NCBI RefSeq assembly: GCF_008107635.1
Contig: NZ_SDGZ01000013.1
Span: 1 to 64,000 of the forward strand
Source: Weissella muntiaci
Lineage (GTDB): Bacteria > Bacillota > Bacilli > Lactobacillales > Lactobacillaceae
Reading direction: 5' to 3'
DNA length: 64,000 bases
This document shows positions 54,268 to 62,622 of the stretch, in pieces. The position numbers were made by a program, and so were the translations under genes. Every line of letters starts with the position of its first letter. The stretch's first letter is position 1. The notes below the pieces were generated by a model. The model did no database searches and was not told where the DNA came from. It was given only the letters and a program-made list of their open reading frames with translations.

Positions 54268-55707
54268 TTAATCATCTTGTAGGATTTTCTTTGGTTGCAT
54301 GCGCAGAATGGTTGAGCTAGCACCCGCAACCGATAGGACTGCAATCAACATTGCCACGCCACCTAACTCAAGGATCGTTCCAGGAGTCACGACTGTCTTA
54401 AGTGTTGTCGCCTTTTGTGTAGCCCTCATCGTACCGCCCATCCGGCCACCACCGTTACCACCAGGTGTGCCACCTTGAGCACCACCACCATTGGCACCAG
54501 TTTGGTTTGATTGAGAGGCCGTTAATGATTGCGATACCAACTGCTTACTTACTACCCCACTGGCTGCTTGTCCAGATGCAGTTGCAACACCAAGCCCAAC
54601 CAAAAGTACAATCACCATTTCAACGAAATATTGTCCAATGATCTTTGGCTTACTTTCCCCTAAGGCAACCAAGATTCCGATTTCACGGCGTCGCTCGCGA
54701 GTCATCAAAATGATGATCAAGCCCAGAATCAAAGCTCCAGCGATCGTTACAATCCAGACAATCTTATTTGCAAAGCTTGCAACAGTCTTCATTTGCTTAG
54801 CAGTTTGTTCATACATGCTAGTATCTGAAGATATTTGCATCTGGGTTGTATTAATATCCTTCTTAGCTTCCTTAACGAAGCTCTTAGTCTTTGAAGAGTC
54901 AGACATGATGAAGGTTACATTTGATACTTGATCCTTAGTATCCTTAATCGTATTTGGCATCGTGTAGCTTGTATAAATTGTATTTGATGGATCGCGGAAA
55001 GAATCACTTGAACTTGAAGTAGTACTCTTGTAAATCCCAACAATTTTAAGCTTATATGAACTCGTTTCGCTACTGTCATTTGTATATTTAACAGTAATTG
55101 TTGAACCAACACTTAAATTATTACTCTTAGCCAACTCTTGTGAGATAACCGCATTAGTCGTATCTTGATCACTAGCCTTAATTCCACGACCACTAACAAT
55201 CTTTTCCTCACCTGAGGTGAATGTAGCTGCAGTCGTGCTTACACCTGAAATACTAATATCACTGCTACTACTGCTAGTGTCGCCGCTTGGTCCACCTTGC
55301 ATTGAATTGCTTGTGCTTTCAACGGCTGAGAAACCGCTCGCTGCCACCTGAGCAGTATTAGTAATGTTATAAGACGCAACATTTGATAAACTAGCAATTT
55401 TCTCAACGCTACTTAACGAAGTCGTATACTCAGTCATCTTAGGTCGCGTTGTGGTTGTCGAATCGCTATCGCTCGAAGTGCTACTCATAGCCGATTGCAT
55501 GGCTTTAAAAGAAGTTTCGCGATTTGTGGTCAACGTAACCGTTGACCCTACTGAATTAGTAGCTGTCTTGGCTGCCTGCAAAGCAGCACTTTGAATAATT
55601 AAGCCGGCCATTACAAAAAGCAAAATTACCGATGAAGTCACCATTAGTAAAATAGTTCGTCCCTTTTTTGCCCACAATGTAATTCCAGCACGTTTGATAA
55701 AATTCAT
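54268..55707 (-). CDS. FtsX/MacB-type ABC permease with low-complexity extracellular segments
   Basis: The protein has about 479 residues. One N-terminal transmembrane helix (about residues 15-40) precedes a large extracellular MacB-like domain. Three further helices follow, with the FtsX-type cytoplasmic block MTRERRREIGILVALGESK. The extracellular parts are rich in Ser and Thr. A Gly-rich stretch GANGGGAQGGTPGGNGGG sits in the loop before the last helix. ATG 55707 has AGGTGAG upstream. Confidence 0.88.
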   Translation of the reverse strand: MNFIKRAGITLWAKKGRTILLMVTSSVILLFVMAGLIIQSAALQAAKTATNSVGSTVTLTTNRETSFKAMQSAMSSTSSDSDSTTTTRPKMTEYTTSLSSVEKIASLSNVASYNITNTAQVAASGFSAVESTSNSMQGGPSGDTSSSSSDISISGVSTTAATFTSGEEKIVSGRGIKASDQDTTNAVISQELAKSNNLSVGSTITVKYTNDSSETSSYKLKIVGIYKSTTSSSSDSFRDPSNTIYTSYTMPNTIKDTKDQVSNVTFIMSDSSKTKSFVKEAKKDINTTQMQISSDTSMYEQTAKQMKTVASFANKIVWIVTIAGALILGLIIILMTRERRREIGILVALGESKPKIIGQYFVEMVIVLLVGLGVATASGQAASGVVSKQLVSQSLTASQSNQTGANGGGAQGGTPGGNGGGRMGGTMRATQKATTLKTVVTPGTILELGGVAMLIAVLSVAGASSTILRMQPKKILQDD

Positions 55708-55899
55708 ACATCTCACCTGGCTTTCTCGCATTGATATCTTGGTATTTACAATATCCCGCTAACCTTTGTGCACACTTAATACAAACTTGATCAAAACTTA
55801 AGGCAATAATTAGAATATTTTCAATTTATGATCTTTTCATCAAGCATGTAACCAATAAAATGATCAACTATCAGACTTATTCGAAATAATCCTTTACAA

Positions 55900-55935
55900 C
55901 TAAAAAAGCCACATCAATTATCAATTAATGCGACT
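55900..55935 (-). terminator. Terminator of the SDR gene
   Basis: On the minus strand AAGTCGCAT pairs with ATGTGGCTT (wobble pairs included), followed by six T. The remaining gap up to 55707 is AT-rich with nothing else visible. Confidence 0.7.
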
Positions 55936-55963
55936 TGCCCCTATTATCTATTAAAATACCTTT

Positions 55964-56782
55964 TTAAAGGGTCTTTCGTAAAATTCTTTGAACAATGCTA
56001 CGCCATAAAGTTGGAAATGTTCGCGCAACAAAAACCATACTGTGATCCGCGAAATTATTAAAGTACCGCAACTTTGGCTTAGCATCCGTTGCTGCTTTGT
56101 AAAATAAGCGTGCCAAATCTTGAGAAGTTGCCGTTTGTGGACGATTGTTCAACGCCTTGTCAGTCTTAGCGGTCAACTCCTGGTAAACTGAATTTGAATT
56201 CAAGTTACTTCTGGCATTACCTCGTGAGATCTCTCGCCAATTGGAAACCGTTGAGCCTGGTTGGATTATCAAAGAGCGAATCCCAAAAGCGGCTCCCTCA
56301 AGATCCAACGTATCAGACCAAATTTGCAATGCAGCTTTTGTTGCAGTGTAATACCCAGCCAATGGTAAAAACGTATTACTACCTACGCTTGCTACATTGA
56401 TAATGCGTCCATTCTTAGCTGCGCGCATAATCGGCAACACAAGCTGTGTCAGCTCGACCGCTCCAAAAAAATTAGTCTCAAATTGTTTACGAATGTTTCC
56501 CATCGAGATTTCCTCAATTGGTCCATTCTCGCCATAGCCAGCATTATTAATCAACACATCAATCCGATCGGTTTGCGCCAATACTGCTTGAATAAAGCCC
56601 TGAATACTAACTGAATCTGTAACATCCAGCTCCAATGGCACAATATTATCAGCCGCCGGAATTTTTGCCACCGTCCGTGCGCCGGCAAAGACTAACCAAT
56701 CCTTGCTCGAAAATAATTTTGTAGCCTCATAACCCATTCCGGCTGATGCACCGGTAATGATAACAACCTGTTTCTCTAACAT
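55964..56782 (-). CDS. Short-chain dehydrogenase/reductase
   Basis: The protein has about 272 residues. The cofactor site is ITGASAGMGYEATKLF, followed by LINNAGYGENGPIEE. The catalytic Tyr-x-x-x-Lys is in GYYTATKAALQIW, and PGSTVSNWREI follows. It is a classical SDR of unknown substrate. ATG 56782 has AGAGAG upstream; the longer frame to 56845 has no ribosome site. Its ribosome-site region contains GAAAGAGAG, complementary to the CU tract of the small RNA candidates. Confidence 0.88.
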   Translation of the reverse strand: MLEKQVVIITGASAGMGYEATKLFSSKDWLVFAGARTVAKIPAADNIVPLELDVTDSVSIQGFIQAVLAQTDRIDVLINNAGYGENGPIEEISMGNIRKQFETNFFGAVELTQLVLPIMRAAKNGRIINVASVGSNTFLPLAGYYTATKAALQIWSDTLDLEGAAFGIRSLIIQPGSTVSNWREISRGNARSNLNSNSVYQELTAKTDKALNNRPQTATSQDLARLFYKAATDAKPKLRYFNNFADHSMVFVARTFPTLWRSIVQRILRKTL

Positions 56783-56850
56783 AATCTGCTCTCTTTCGAT
56801 ATATTCCGTATTGATTATATCACGATAAAACTTAAAATTATTCAAACTAA

Positions 56851-56893
56851 AAACCTAGTTAATTAGTTATCAACGAACTAATCAACTAGGTTT
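56851..56893 (-). terminator. Terminator of the UspA-family gene
   Basis: AAACCTAGTTAATTAGTT pairs with AACTAATCAACTAGGTTT (one mismatch or wobble), with T-runs on both sides. Confidence 0.87.
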
Positions 56894-56897
56894 TTAT

Positions 56898-57356
56898 TTA
56901 TTTATTATTATTAGCTCGAACAATTAGGGTATCAACCTTAGCCGTTCGAGTGACATACTCAGTAACCGAACCAATCAACAAACGCTCAATCGCGTTCAAA
57001 CCAGTTGCACCAATTACAATTAGATCAACACCAAACTTCTCCGGTGCTTGAAAGGCGATCACATCCTTAGGAGAACCATACTCAATTGAATAATCAACGT
57101 TTTCCAATCCTTCAGCCTTCGCATCCTCTAGATAGGCTTGCATCGTCTTTTCCGCCGTAGCAGAGACTTGTTCAACCATCGTAGTTCGGAAGTCTGAAAC
57201 GTTTTGAAAGGCCCGCGTATCAATAACATGTAAGATGTGTAGTGAAGCGCCTGCACCATTTCGCTTAGTCACAGAAATCGCCTTACGCAAAGCTGCCTCA
57301 GCTTCTTTAGAACCATCAACTGGTACTAAAATGTTCTTGTAATTTAATTCGTCCAT
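56898..57356 (-). CDS. Universal stress protein, UspA family
   Basis: The 152-residue protein has the ATP-binding Usp pattern: ILVPVDGSKEAEAALRKAI at the start, and VIGATGLNAIERLLIGSVTEYVTR at the end. The latter carries the G-2x-G-9x-G-S/T loop. It probably binds ATP. The exact stress role is unknown. It stands alone between terminators. Confidence 0.9.
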   Translation of the reverse strand: MDELNYKNILVPVDGSKEAEAALRKAISVTKRNGAGASLHILHVIDTRAFQNVSDFRTTMVEQVSATAEKTMQAYLEDAKAEGLENVDYSIEYGSPKDVIAFQAPEKFGVDLIVIGATGLNAIERLLIGSVTEYVTRTAKVDTLIVRANNNK

Positions 57357-57464
57357 AGTTACGCCTCCTAATTGCAGTCATGTTTAATAACTTAATTATA
57401 CAACGCTTACATATTATTCAAAAGGGATTTTAAACGATCGTTTTATGAATATTCTATGCTTGTC

Positions 57465-57740
57465 CTATAGGAATAACCGTCGACTAATAGAAAAGGTCAT
57501 TGTTGTAGTTACGACAGTTCCAATAATGATGAATATAGTCGTTGGTAAGGCCGCATCCCGATAAATAATCGTCGAGACAATTGTTGCCAACGCTAACAAT
57601 AGTAGTAACCAACCATAAATTGCAGGAGCTTTTCCGAGCTTCTCTGCATTAACCCCAAATAAATTCTGCTGATGCATCAGCAAATAGGCCGCAATGGCGA
57701 GCAATACAATCGCGAATAGTATAAAAACAAAAATAATCAT
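57465..57740 (-). CDS. Small membrane protein of unknown function
   Basis: The 91-residue protein has three hydrophobic segments (about residues 2-21, 42-60 and 67-85) and short polar loops. No family is recognised. CAGGA lies upstream of the ATG. It sits between uspA and the 6S-like RNA region. Confidence 0.65.
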   Translation of the reverse strand: MIIFVFILFAIVLLAIAAYLLMHQQNLFGVNAEKLGKAPAIYGWLLLLLALATIVSTIIYRDAALPTTIFIIIGTVVTTTMTFSISRRLFL

Positions 57741-57798
57741 AATTCATCCTGACTTAACTTTTTTATTCGATCTGGGTATAACTTATTTTGAAAATTTA

Positions 57799-57834
57799 AA
57801 GGCCGAATGATTTAATTCAATCATCCGGCCTTTG
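57799..57834 (-). terminator. Terminator of the 6S-like RNA
   Basis: AAAGGCCGGATGATT pairs with AATCATTCGGCCTTT (one wobble) around GAATTA, followed by AAATTTTC on the minus strand. Confidence 0.8.
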
Positions 57835-57967
57835 GGTTGATACGGTATAACCATTTCAACCTACGAACACTTGCATAGCGCCGTTGGTCTTTCAACAAAA
57901 ATGGCTCCAAGTTTATGGACGTGGGTAATTAAGTAGATTAGTGTTGAAAATACTATCAAGCATTATA
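57799..57967 (-). ncRNA. Structured non-coding RNA downstream of rarA, 6S RNA-like
   Basis: On the minus strand the 5' TTGATA-GTAT-TTTCAAC pairs with the 3' GTTGAAA-ATAC-TATCAA, with small bulges, forming a long closing stem. Inside is a large partly unpaired region and then a terminal stem-loop (ACTTG/CAAGT, AGC/GCT, GTTG/CAAC). That is the 6S RNA layout. A TATAAT (57967-57962) lies just before it. A stronger promoter (TTATCA-17-TATAAT, 58089-58061) would give a longer precursor. It ends at a strong terminator. 6S RNA lies near rarA in Bacillus, as I recall. Identity is inferred. Confidence 0.5.
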
Positions 57968-58060
57968 TCGCACTAACCTCCCGCCATCCCCTAGAAGTTG
58001 GTTGTAAAGCATTTATTGTATAACTGAAATTCTCGTACGCTCAAGTAATTCGTTAAAATA

Positions 58061-58089
58061 ATTATACACGTATCTCAGTAAATTGATAA
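58061..58089 (-). promoter_or_regulatory. Promoter upstream of the 6S-like RNA
   Basis: TTATCA (58089-58084) and TATAAT (58066-58061) are spaced by 17 bases on the minus strand, just after the rarA stop. No protein gene begins within 300 bases downstream, which points to a non-coding transcript. Confidence 0.6.
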
Positions 58090-58098
58090 GTATTAACC

Positions 58099-59391
58099 CT
58101 ACTTCTTTTTCTTTAGTTGATCATGCTGACTTTGGTGTAATTTTTGATAACGCTCCAAATAAGCTGTTTCAACTTTTGAATTTCCTTTTGCTTGCCAATA
58201 TTGCCGATTTGCTAAACGATCTGGTAAGTACTGCTGGGCGACCCAATCGCCTTGATAGTCATGTGGATATAGATACTCAACGCCCCGATTGAGCTTCTCT
58301 GCACCCTTATAGTGGGCATCCTTAAGATGATCTGGTACATCGCCGGTTTGTCCATTCCTAACATCACTTAACGCAGCATCAATCGCGAGATAGGCCGAAT
58401 TTGATTTAGGTGATAATGCTAACTCGACAACTGCATTTGCCAAAGGAATCCGCGCTTCAGGAAAGCCTAAACGTTCTGCTGCCTGAATTGCCGTAATCGC
58501 CCGCGCTGCAACTGCTGGATTAGCAACCCCAATGTCCTCATAGGCAACCACGGATAAGCGTCGCATTATTGTTGGTAAATCACCAGCTTCAATCAATCGT
58601 GCAAGATAGTGGAGTGCCGCATCGACATCTGATCCACGAATTGATTTTTGCAGAGCCGAGATTACATCATAATGTCCGTCGCCATCCTTGTCGGCCGTTA
58701 AAGCCTTACGTTGCACTGTCTCTTCAATAATTGGTAGGTCAATCACAACTTGTCCATCTGCATTTGGTTGGGTCGATTTAACTGCCAACTCCAACCCATT
58801 TAAAGCTGAACGTAAATCACCATTCGTTGCATAGACAAGTTGCCGCATTGCTTCTGGTTGCAAATTTACATTAAAACTTGCCAATCCCCGTTCGTCATCC
58901 ATTAAGGCTCGTTGAATTGCTGATTCAACATCATGTTCAGCTAAAGGTTTAACTTCGAAGATTTGAGCTCTCGAACGAATTGCCGGATTAATTGTAATAT
59001 ATGGATTTTCAGTCGTTGCACCAATCAAAACGATTGCTCCTGATTCCAAATGTGGTAGCAAGAAATCTTGTTTTGTTTTGTCTAATCGATGAATCTCATC
59101 GAGCAATAGTACGACGGTCCCCGACATCTTTGCTTCTAGGGCAATCTGCTGCAACTCTTTTTTCCCGTCGGTAGCAGCATTCAACATCCTAAATGCATAT
59201 TTAGTTGACCCGGCAATCGCCGACGCAATCGAAGTCTTTCCCGTTCCCGGAGGACCATATAAAATCATTGACGATAGCATTTTAGCTTCTACCATCCGCC
59301 AAATAATTTTCCCTGGTCCAACCAAGTGTTGTTGTCCAACAATTTCATCGATTTTCGTTGGCCGCATACGATATGCTAATGGCTGTTGCAT
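58099..59391 (-). CDS. rarA: Replication-associated recombination protein RarA (MgsA)
   Basis: The 430-residue AAA+ ATPase has Walker A LYGPPGTGKTSIASAIAG, Walker B VLLLDEIHRLDK and sensor region LIGATTENPYITINPA. The C-terminal tetramerisation domain holds LPTIMRRLSVVAYEDIGVAN. It acts at stalled replication forks. It follows yueI with an 11-base gap. Confidence 0.94.
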   Translation of the reverse strand: MQQPLAYRMRPTKIDEIVGQQHLVGPGKIIWRMVEAKMLSSMILYGPPGTGKTSIASAIAGSTKYAFRMLNAATDGKKELQQIALEAKMSGTVVLLLDEIHRLDKTKQDFLLPHLESGAIVLIGATTENPYITINPAIRSRAQIFEVKPLAEHDVESAIQRALMDDERGLASFNVNLQPEAMRQLVYATNGDLRSALNGLELAVKSTQPNADGQVVIDLPIIEETVQRKALTADKDGDGHYDVISALQKSIRGSDVDAALHYLARLIEAGDLPTIMRRLSVVAYEDIGVANPAVAARAITAIQAAERLGFPEARIPLANAVVELALSPKSNSAYLAIDAALSDVRNGQTGDVPDHLKDAHYKGAEKLNRGVEYLYPHDYQGDWVAQQYLPDRLANRQYWQAKGNSKVETAYLERYQKLHQSQHDQLKKKK

Positions 59392-59402
59392 ATTGGTCCT
59401 TT

Positions 59403-59855
59403 CTAATGACCAAGCAGTTTGTCGTACCAGTGATGCTTCACCGGTTCCACTGATTGAGCAGGCTGCTCAGCCACAAAATCTTCAATGTTAATTCGATCAA
59501 CATTTACTGCTGTATGGGCAGCTAATACAACTGCCATATCTTCAGGATTAGTATGATAAAGCGCATCTGTAACTAAGGTAAATGAAACTTGATATTTAGT
59601 TGCCAACTGGATGTACTTGTTAACTACAGTAATATCCAGGTTGCCATTAATCAATAAAATTCCATCACTGTGATCCAACAACACGGTCTCCCAAACGGCT
59701 AAATACTGTTCCTCACCAAAAGTCTTAACCCGCTGCGCCATATAGACACGTTCACGAAAAGTCCCCAAAAAATGGTGTTGCTCATCCGGATTAAGTTCCT
59801 TCTTACCATAAAGCCCAGTTTGCAGATGTGGATCCATTCCCTCTAAGTCAGCCAT
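59403..59855 (-). CDS. yueI: YueI family protein (DUF1694)
   Basis: The 150-residue protein matches the YueI/DUF1694 pattern: LQTGLYGKKELNPDEQHHFL at the start, then GTFRERVYMAQ and ILLINGNLDITVVNKYIQL. Its function is unknown. It lies between mtnN and rarA with small gaps and probably shares their transcript. Confidence 0.85.
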   Translation of the reverse strand: MADLEGMDPHLQTGLYGKKELNPDEQHHFLGTFRERVYMAQRVKTFGEEQYLAVWETVLLDHSDGILLINGNLDITVVNKYIQLATKYQVSFTLVTDALYHTNPEDMAVVLAAHTAVNVDRINIEDFVAEQPAQSVEPVKHHWYDKLLGH

Positions 59856-59863
59856 ACTTCCTC

Positions 59864-60556
59864 CTATTGCGCTTTGAAAAACTTCACTAATACCTCAGCC
59901 GATTGCCGTCCAGCTTGAACAATGAACTCATCGAAAGTGACCCCAGCATCACCATTAGCGTCATCAGAAATTGCTCGGACAACGGCAAAAGGTACATCAA
60001 AATAATGTGCAGTTTGGGCAATTGCAGCACCTTCCATTTCAGCTGATTGAGCATCACTAAAATGTTCTAAAATTACTTGTTTTTGCGCATCGCTTGCAAT
60101 GAAAGAATCACTCGTTACAATCAAGCCACCCTTAACTTGTGTACTAGTATCACCTTGATATTGTTCAATCAAAGCCTTTGATAAAGTAGCATCCGTTTGA
60201 TAGCGTGCTGGTTGTTGGGGCACCTGACCATAGGCGTAACCAAACGCCCTTGCATCAGCATCAGCGTAAGCCAATTCGCTCGCAACAACCACATCACCAA
60301 TGTGTAATCCTTGACCGATCGCCCCAGCAGAACCAGAGTTAATGACCATATCGACAGCAAAATTAGTAATCAGCAATGTTGTTGTAATTGCGGCCGCAAC
60401 CTTACCAATTCCTGCTTCAACAACTACCACATCAACACTACCAATTTTACCGTGATAAAAGGTCTTACCAGCAATCGTTGATTGCTTCTGTTCATCCATA
60501 GCAGCGACAAGTGTCACCATCTCTTCTGGCATTGCATTAATAATTCCGTATCGCAT
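59864..60556 (-). CDS. mtnN: 5'-methylthioadenosine/S-adenosylhomocysteine nucleosidase
   Basis: The 230-residue enzyme cleaves methylthioadenosine and S-adenosylhomocysteine. It shows VVVEAGIGKVAAAITTTLLI, INSGSAGAIG, SAEMEGAAIAQTA and the catalytic aspartate in RAISDDANGDA. It recycles products of SAM use. It is the third gene in a run from the Nudix gene to rarA. Confidence 0.94.
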   Translation of the reverse strand: MRYGIINAMPEEMVTLVAAMDEQKQSTIAGKTFYHGKIGSVDVVVVEAGIGKVAAAITTTLLITNFAVDMVINSGSAGAIGQGLHIGDVVVASELAYADADARAFGYAYGQVPQQPARYQTDATLSKALIEQYQGDTSTQVKGGLIVTSDSFIASDAQKQVILEHFSDAQSAEMEGAAIAQTAHYFDVPFAVVRAISDDANGDAGVTFDEFIVQAGRQSAEVLVKFFKAQ

Positions 60557-60573
60557 AAAAACTCCCTATTTCT

Positions 60574-60864
60574 TTACATGAAAAATAAAATCAAATAAAC
60601 CAAGATAATTGCAACTACTAAAACAATAATCGCAATGTTCAGCCGATGTCGCAGCCGCAACCGTTTCCCCTCTGGTGTCAGCTTTCTAGTCGCCGGATCA
60701 AGGGGGTACTTCCCCTTATCCGTCGTCTTAAATTCCCGTCGTGTCAAAACTTGATCCGACGGTTCCACCTCACCACTCAAGCGACTTAAACGGTGAAGTG
60801 TATCTTCCGGCTGAACTTCATCTGTTTGTTTAGATTTACGGTGTGGCCACAATTTTAGCTTCAT
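60574..60864 (-). CDS. Small single-pass membrane protein of unknown function
   Basis: The 96-residue protein has a polar, charged N-terminal region of about 70 residues and one C-terminal helix (about residues 74-95). This suggests a tail-anchored protein with a cytoplasmic head. No family is recognised. It lies between the Nudix and mtnN genes with gaps of about 20 bases, so it is probably cotranscribed. Confidence 0.7.
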   Translation of the reverse strand: MKLKLWPHRKSKQTDEVQPEDTLHRLSRLSGEVEPSDQVLTRREFKTTDKGKYPLDPATRKLTPEGKRLRLRHRLNIAIIVLVVAIILVYLILFFM

Positions 60865-60883
60865 CTTTTATCTACCAACTTTT

Positions 60884-61441
60884 CTATTTTTGTAATGTTT
60901 TCCAATACAAATAAGCCATGACAGTTTTGGCGTCATTCATTTCCCCGCTGTTAAACATCTCTGTCGCCTTATCGAAATTCCAATACACCAATTCAATCAT
61001 TTCATCATCATCCTGCGGTAAAGCATTTGCCACAGGTGTGAGCTCAGTTGCGACATACAGGGTCATAAATTCATCTGAGAAACCAATCGAGGTATAGAAA
61101 CCGGCAACCGCTTCGACCTTACCAGCCTGTAGTCGCGTCTCTTCATTTAACTCACGATTAACAGTATCGATAATCTCTGTGTCTCGCTCATCAACCTTAC
61201 CAGCTGGCACTTCATAGCTAACCGCCCGAATTGGTGCTCGCCATTGGCGTTCCACAATCATCTCATTTTGATCAGTCAACGCCAAAATTGCAATTGCGCC
61301 ACTATGATAGACAACTTCACGCTTACTAGTCCGCCCATCAGGCAATTCTACAACTTGCTCGGTAACTCGAATGATGTTCCCTTGAAATTTTTCGACTTCT
61401 TCAACAACTTTCTCAACAAATTGATCATCACTCTTCATCAT
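60884..61441 (-). CDS. Nudix hydrolase, ADP-ribose pyrophosphatase type
   Basis: The protein has about 185 residues. The Nudix box core is REVNEE-like RELNEETRLQAG, preceded by VPAGKVDERD. FYTSIGFSDEFMTLYVA follows, typical of ADP-ribose pyrophosphatases (NudF). The ATG at 61441 has GAGG six bases upstream and overlaps the cold-shock gene by 14 bases. A second ATG follows directly. Confidence 0.88.
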   Translation of the reverse strand: MMKSDDQFVEKVVEEVEKFQGNIIRVTEQVVELPDGRTSKREVVYHSGAIAILALTDQNEMIVERQWRAPIRAVSYEVPAGKVDERDTEIIDTVNRELNEETRLQAGKVEAVAGFYTSIGFSDEFMTLYVATELTPVANALPQDDDEMIELVYWNFDKATEMFNSGEMNDAKTVMAYLYWKTLQK

Positions 61442-61646
61442 CAACAACCTCGACTCCCGTTGCCTGTGGACCACGAACTCCCGCAACCACCATCAACTTC
61501 ACTTCACTCCCAGGGATTAAATCGCGCACTCCTGGTGTCTCAATTCCAGAGAAATGTACAAATACATCATCTTCATTTTTTACTTCAATAAAACCGAAGC
61601 CACTTTCACTATTCCACGCTCTAACGATTCCATCAATTTTTTGCAT
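61428..61646 (-). CDS. Cold-shock domain protein
   Basis: The 72-residue protein has a cold-shock fold. GIVRAWNSESGFGFIEV carries RNP1, and DVFVHFSGIETPG carries RNP2. Compared with CspA it has an acidic end (VEVVDDEE) and diverged inner strands. It probably binds single-stranded RNA or DNA. It is followed by the overlapping Nudix gene. Confidence 0.88.
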   Translation of the reverse strand: MQKIDGIVRAWNSESGFGFIEVKNEDDVFVHFSGIETPGVRDLIPGSEVKLMVVAGVRGPQATGVEVVDDEE

Positions 61647-61664
61647 CTTACCCTCAATTTCTAG

Positions 61665-62027
61665 TTAACTTAATACAGCTAAAGCAATCAATATAATTGT
61701 GACCAAACAGGCAACTAGACCCATCGTGCGCCACCAAATTCTAAAAAAATATTTTGTTGTAAACCTCTGCGACACAAAGCCTTGCCACAAAGCCATTCCA
61801 ATCCCCCATAGTACAAAGACCAATAATAATGGTGCTAAGATATCAAGCCGCCAAACCTGGAAACTAACACTTTGCAAAACCCACAAAAAAATTGGTAATA
61901 AGAGATCAAAACTTTTTATTTTTGAATTTAAAAATGTTCGTAGGAAACTTCTACGCCCAAATAACAAAATTAACCAAATCGCACTCAAGCTAAGCAACGC
62001 AATCGGCCAGGTGACAAATGTAAACAT
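61665..62027 (-). CDS. DUF3397-like membrane protein
   Basis: The 120-residue protein has four hydrophobic segments and Arg-rich linkers, such as FGRRSFLRTFLNSK. The pattern fits the DUF3397 family of Lactobacillales, whose function is unknown. GGGGG lies upstream of the ATG, and TATAAT at about 62060 may be its -10 box. Confidence 0.65.
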   Translation of the reverse strand: MFTFVTWPIALLSLSAIWLILLFGRRSFLRTFLNSKIKSFDLLLPIFLWVLQSVSFQVWRLDILAPLLLVFVLWGIGMALWQGFVSQRFTTKYFFRIWWRTMGLVACLVTIILIALAVLS

Positions 62028-62119
62028 TTTGACCCCCTATATGAGTTCTATTTCCATTATACCTAACTTAGCCAAGTTTTTTCACGCTCCGCATTAAATT
62101 ATCGATTTGAATTAGTGTT

Positions 62120-62184
62120 AGGCTGACATCAACGCCTTTTATTTACTTGCTGTCAGTTAAGCAATAAGTAATCCCTGTCAGTCT
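62120..62184 (+). other. Structured intergenic element with CTGACA/TGTCAG stem
   Basis: AGGCTGACA (62120-62128) pairs with TGTCAGTCT (62176-62184). Inside, TTACTTGCT (62143-62151) pairs with AGC and AAGTAA (62160-62171) with a bulge. The closing stem almost equals that of the gatB-dagK element, but the interiors differ. No T-run follows. The strand is uncertain and the function unknown. Confidence 0.45.
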
Positions 62185-62410
62185 ATCTTTATAAACATCT
62201 GACAAGGTTACATACATTTTAAATATCTTGTTTTCCGAGAGAAACACTCATCTAGCGACCTCACTTGGCTAGGTTAACCAACTCCGCCCAGCAAGCTCAG
62301 TCAAGTATAATCCAAAGGAACGTTAGTATGGTAAAAACACCACTGAAGAGGATTGATTCGAAAGATGACAAAATACATCACTATCATATTACACCTCAGC
62401 GAAAACCTGC

Positions 62411-62416
62411 TATAAT
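62411..62416 (+). promoter_or_regulatory. -10 box for the small membrane protein gene
   Basis: A perfect TATAAT lies 31 bases before the start codon at 62448. The -35 region (TTACAC or ATTACA, 16-17 bases upstream) is weak. Confidence 0.5.
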
Positions 62417-62447
62417 AAATAGTAATTAAGAATAAGGATGCAGAAAA

Positions 62448-62570
62448 ATGGCTCAACACACAAAAAAGCGCACGACACCACTGCAAGTTATTATCAAGAT
62501 TTTTGTAATTTTCATGCTGTTTCTATCATTATCAAGTATTCTAATCATGCTAATCCAAATCATGAATTAA
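62448..62570 (+). CDS. Small single-pass membrane protein (DUF4044-like)
   Basis: The 40-residue ORF reads MAQHTKKRTT at the start and has one hydrophobic helix from about residue 13 to the end. A short Lys/Arg start and one helix are typical of the DUF4044 proteins of lactic acid bacteria; the match is by pattern only. AAGGA lies nine bases before the ATG, a -10 box lies upstream and a terminator follows at once, so it is probably a real single-gene transcript. Confidence 0.6.
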   Translation: MAQHTKKRTTPLQVIIKIFVIFMLFLSLSSILIMLIQIMN

Positions 62571-62617
62571 AAAAGCGTTAAAGCTAAGGTGAGCCCTTAA
62601 CTTCAACGCTTTTTTTG
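62568..62617. terminator. Bidirectional terminator between two small genes
   Basis: AAAAAGCGTT pairs with AACGCTTTTT, with an inner AAG/CTT and GGT/GCC pairing. Tracts of A and T flank it on both sides. It serves the convergent small genes. Confidence 0.85.
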
Positions 62618-62622
62618 TAAGA

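Larger units (their letters stand above)
62040..62440. other. Intergenic stretch between DUF3397 gene and small membrane gene
   Basis: The gap holds the start region of the DUF3397 gene at its left end, the structured element at 62120-62184, a further CTGACA near 62200 and a TATAAT at 62411-62416. I see no convincing ORF. Confidence 0.5.

Noticed and set aside
57799-58089. RNase P RNA, tmRNA or signal recognition particle RNA
   Set aside because: None of their conserved sequence blocks is visible; only the 6S-type overall fold fits.
62301-62486. A 61-residue minus-strand frame rich in Cys and Phe
   Set aside because: It overlaps the promoter and start of the plus-strand 40-residue gene and lacks a ribosome site.
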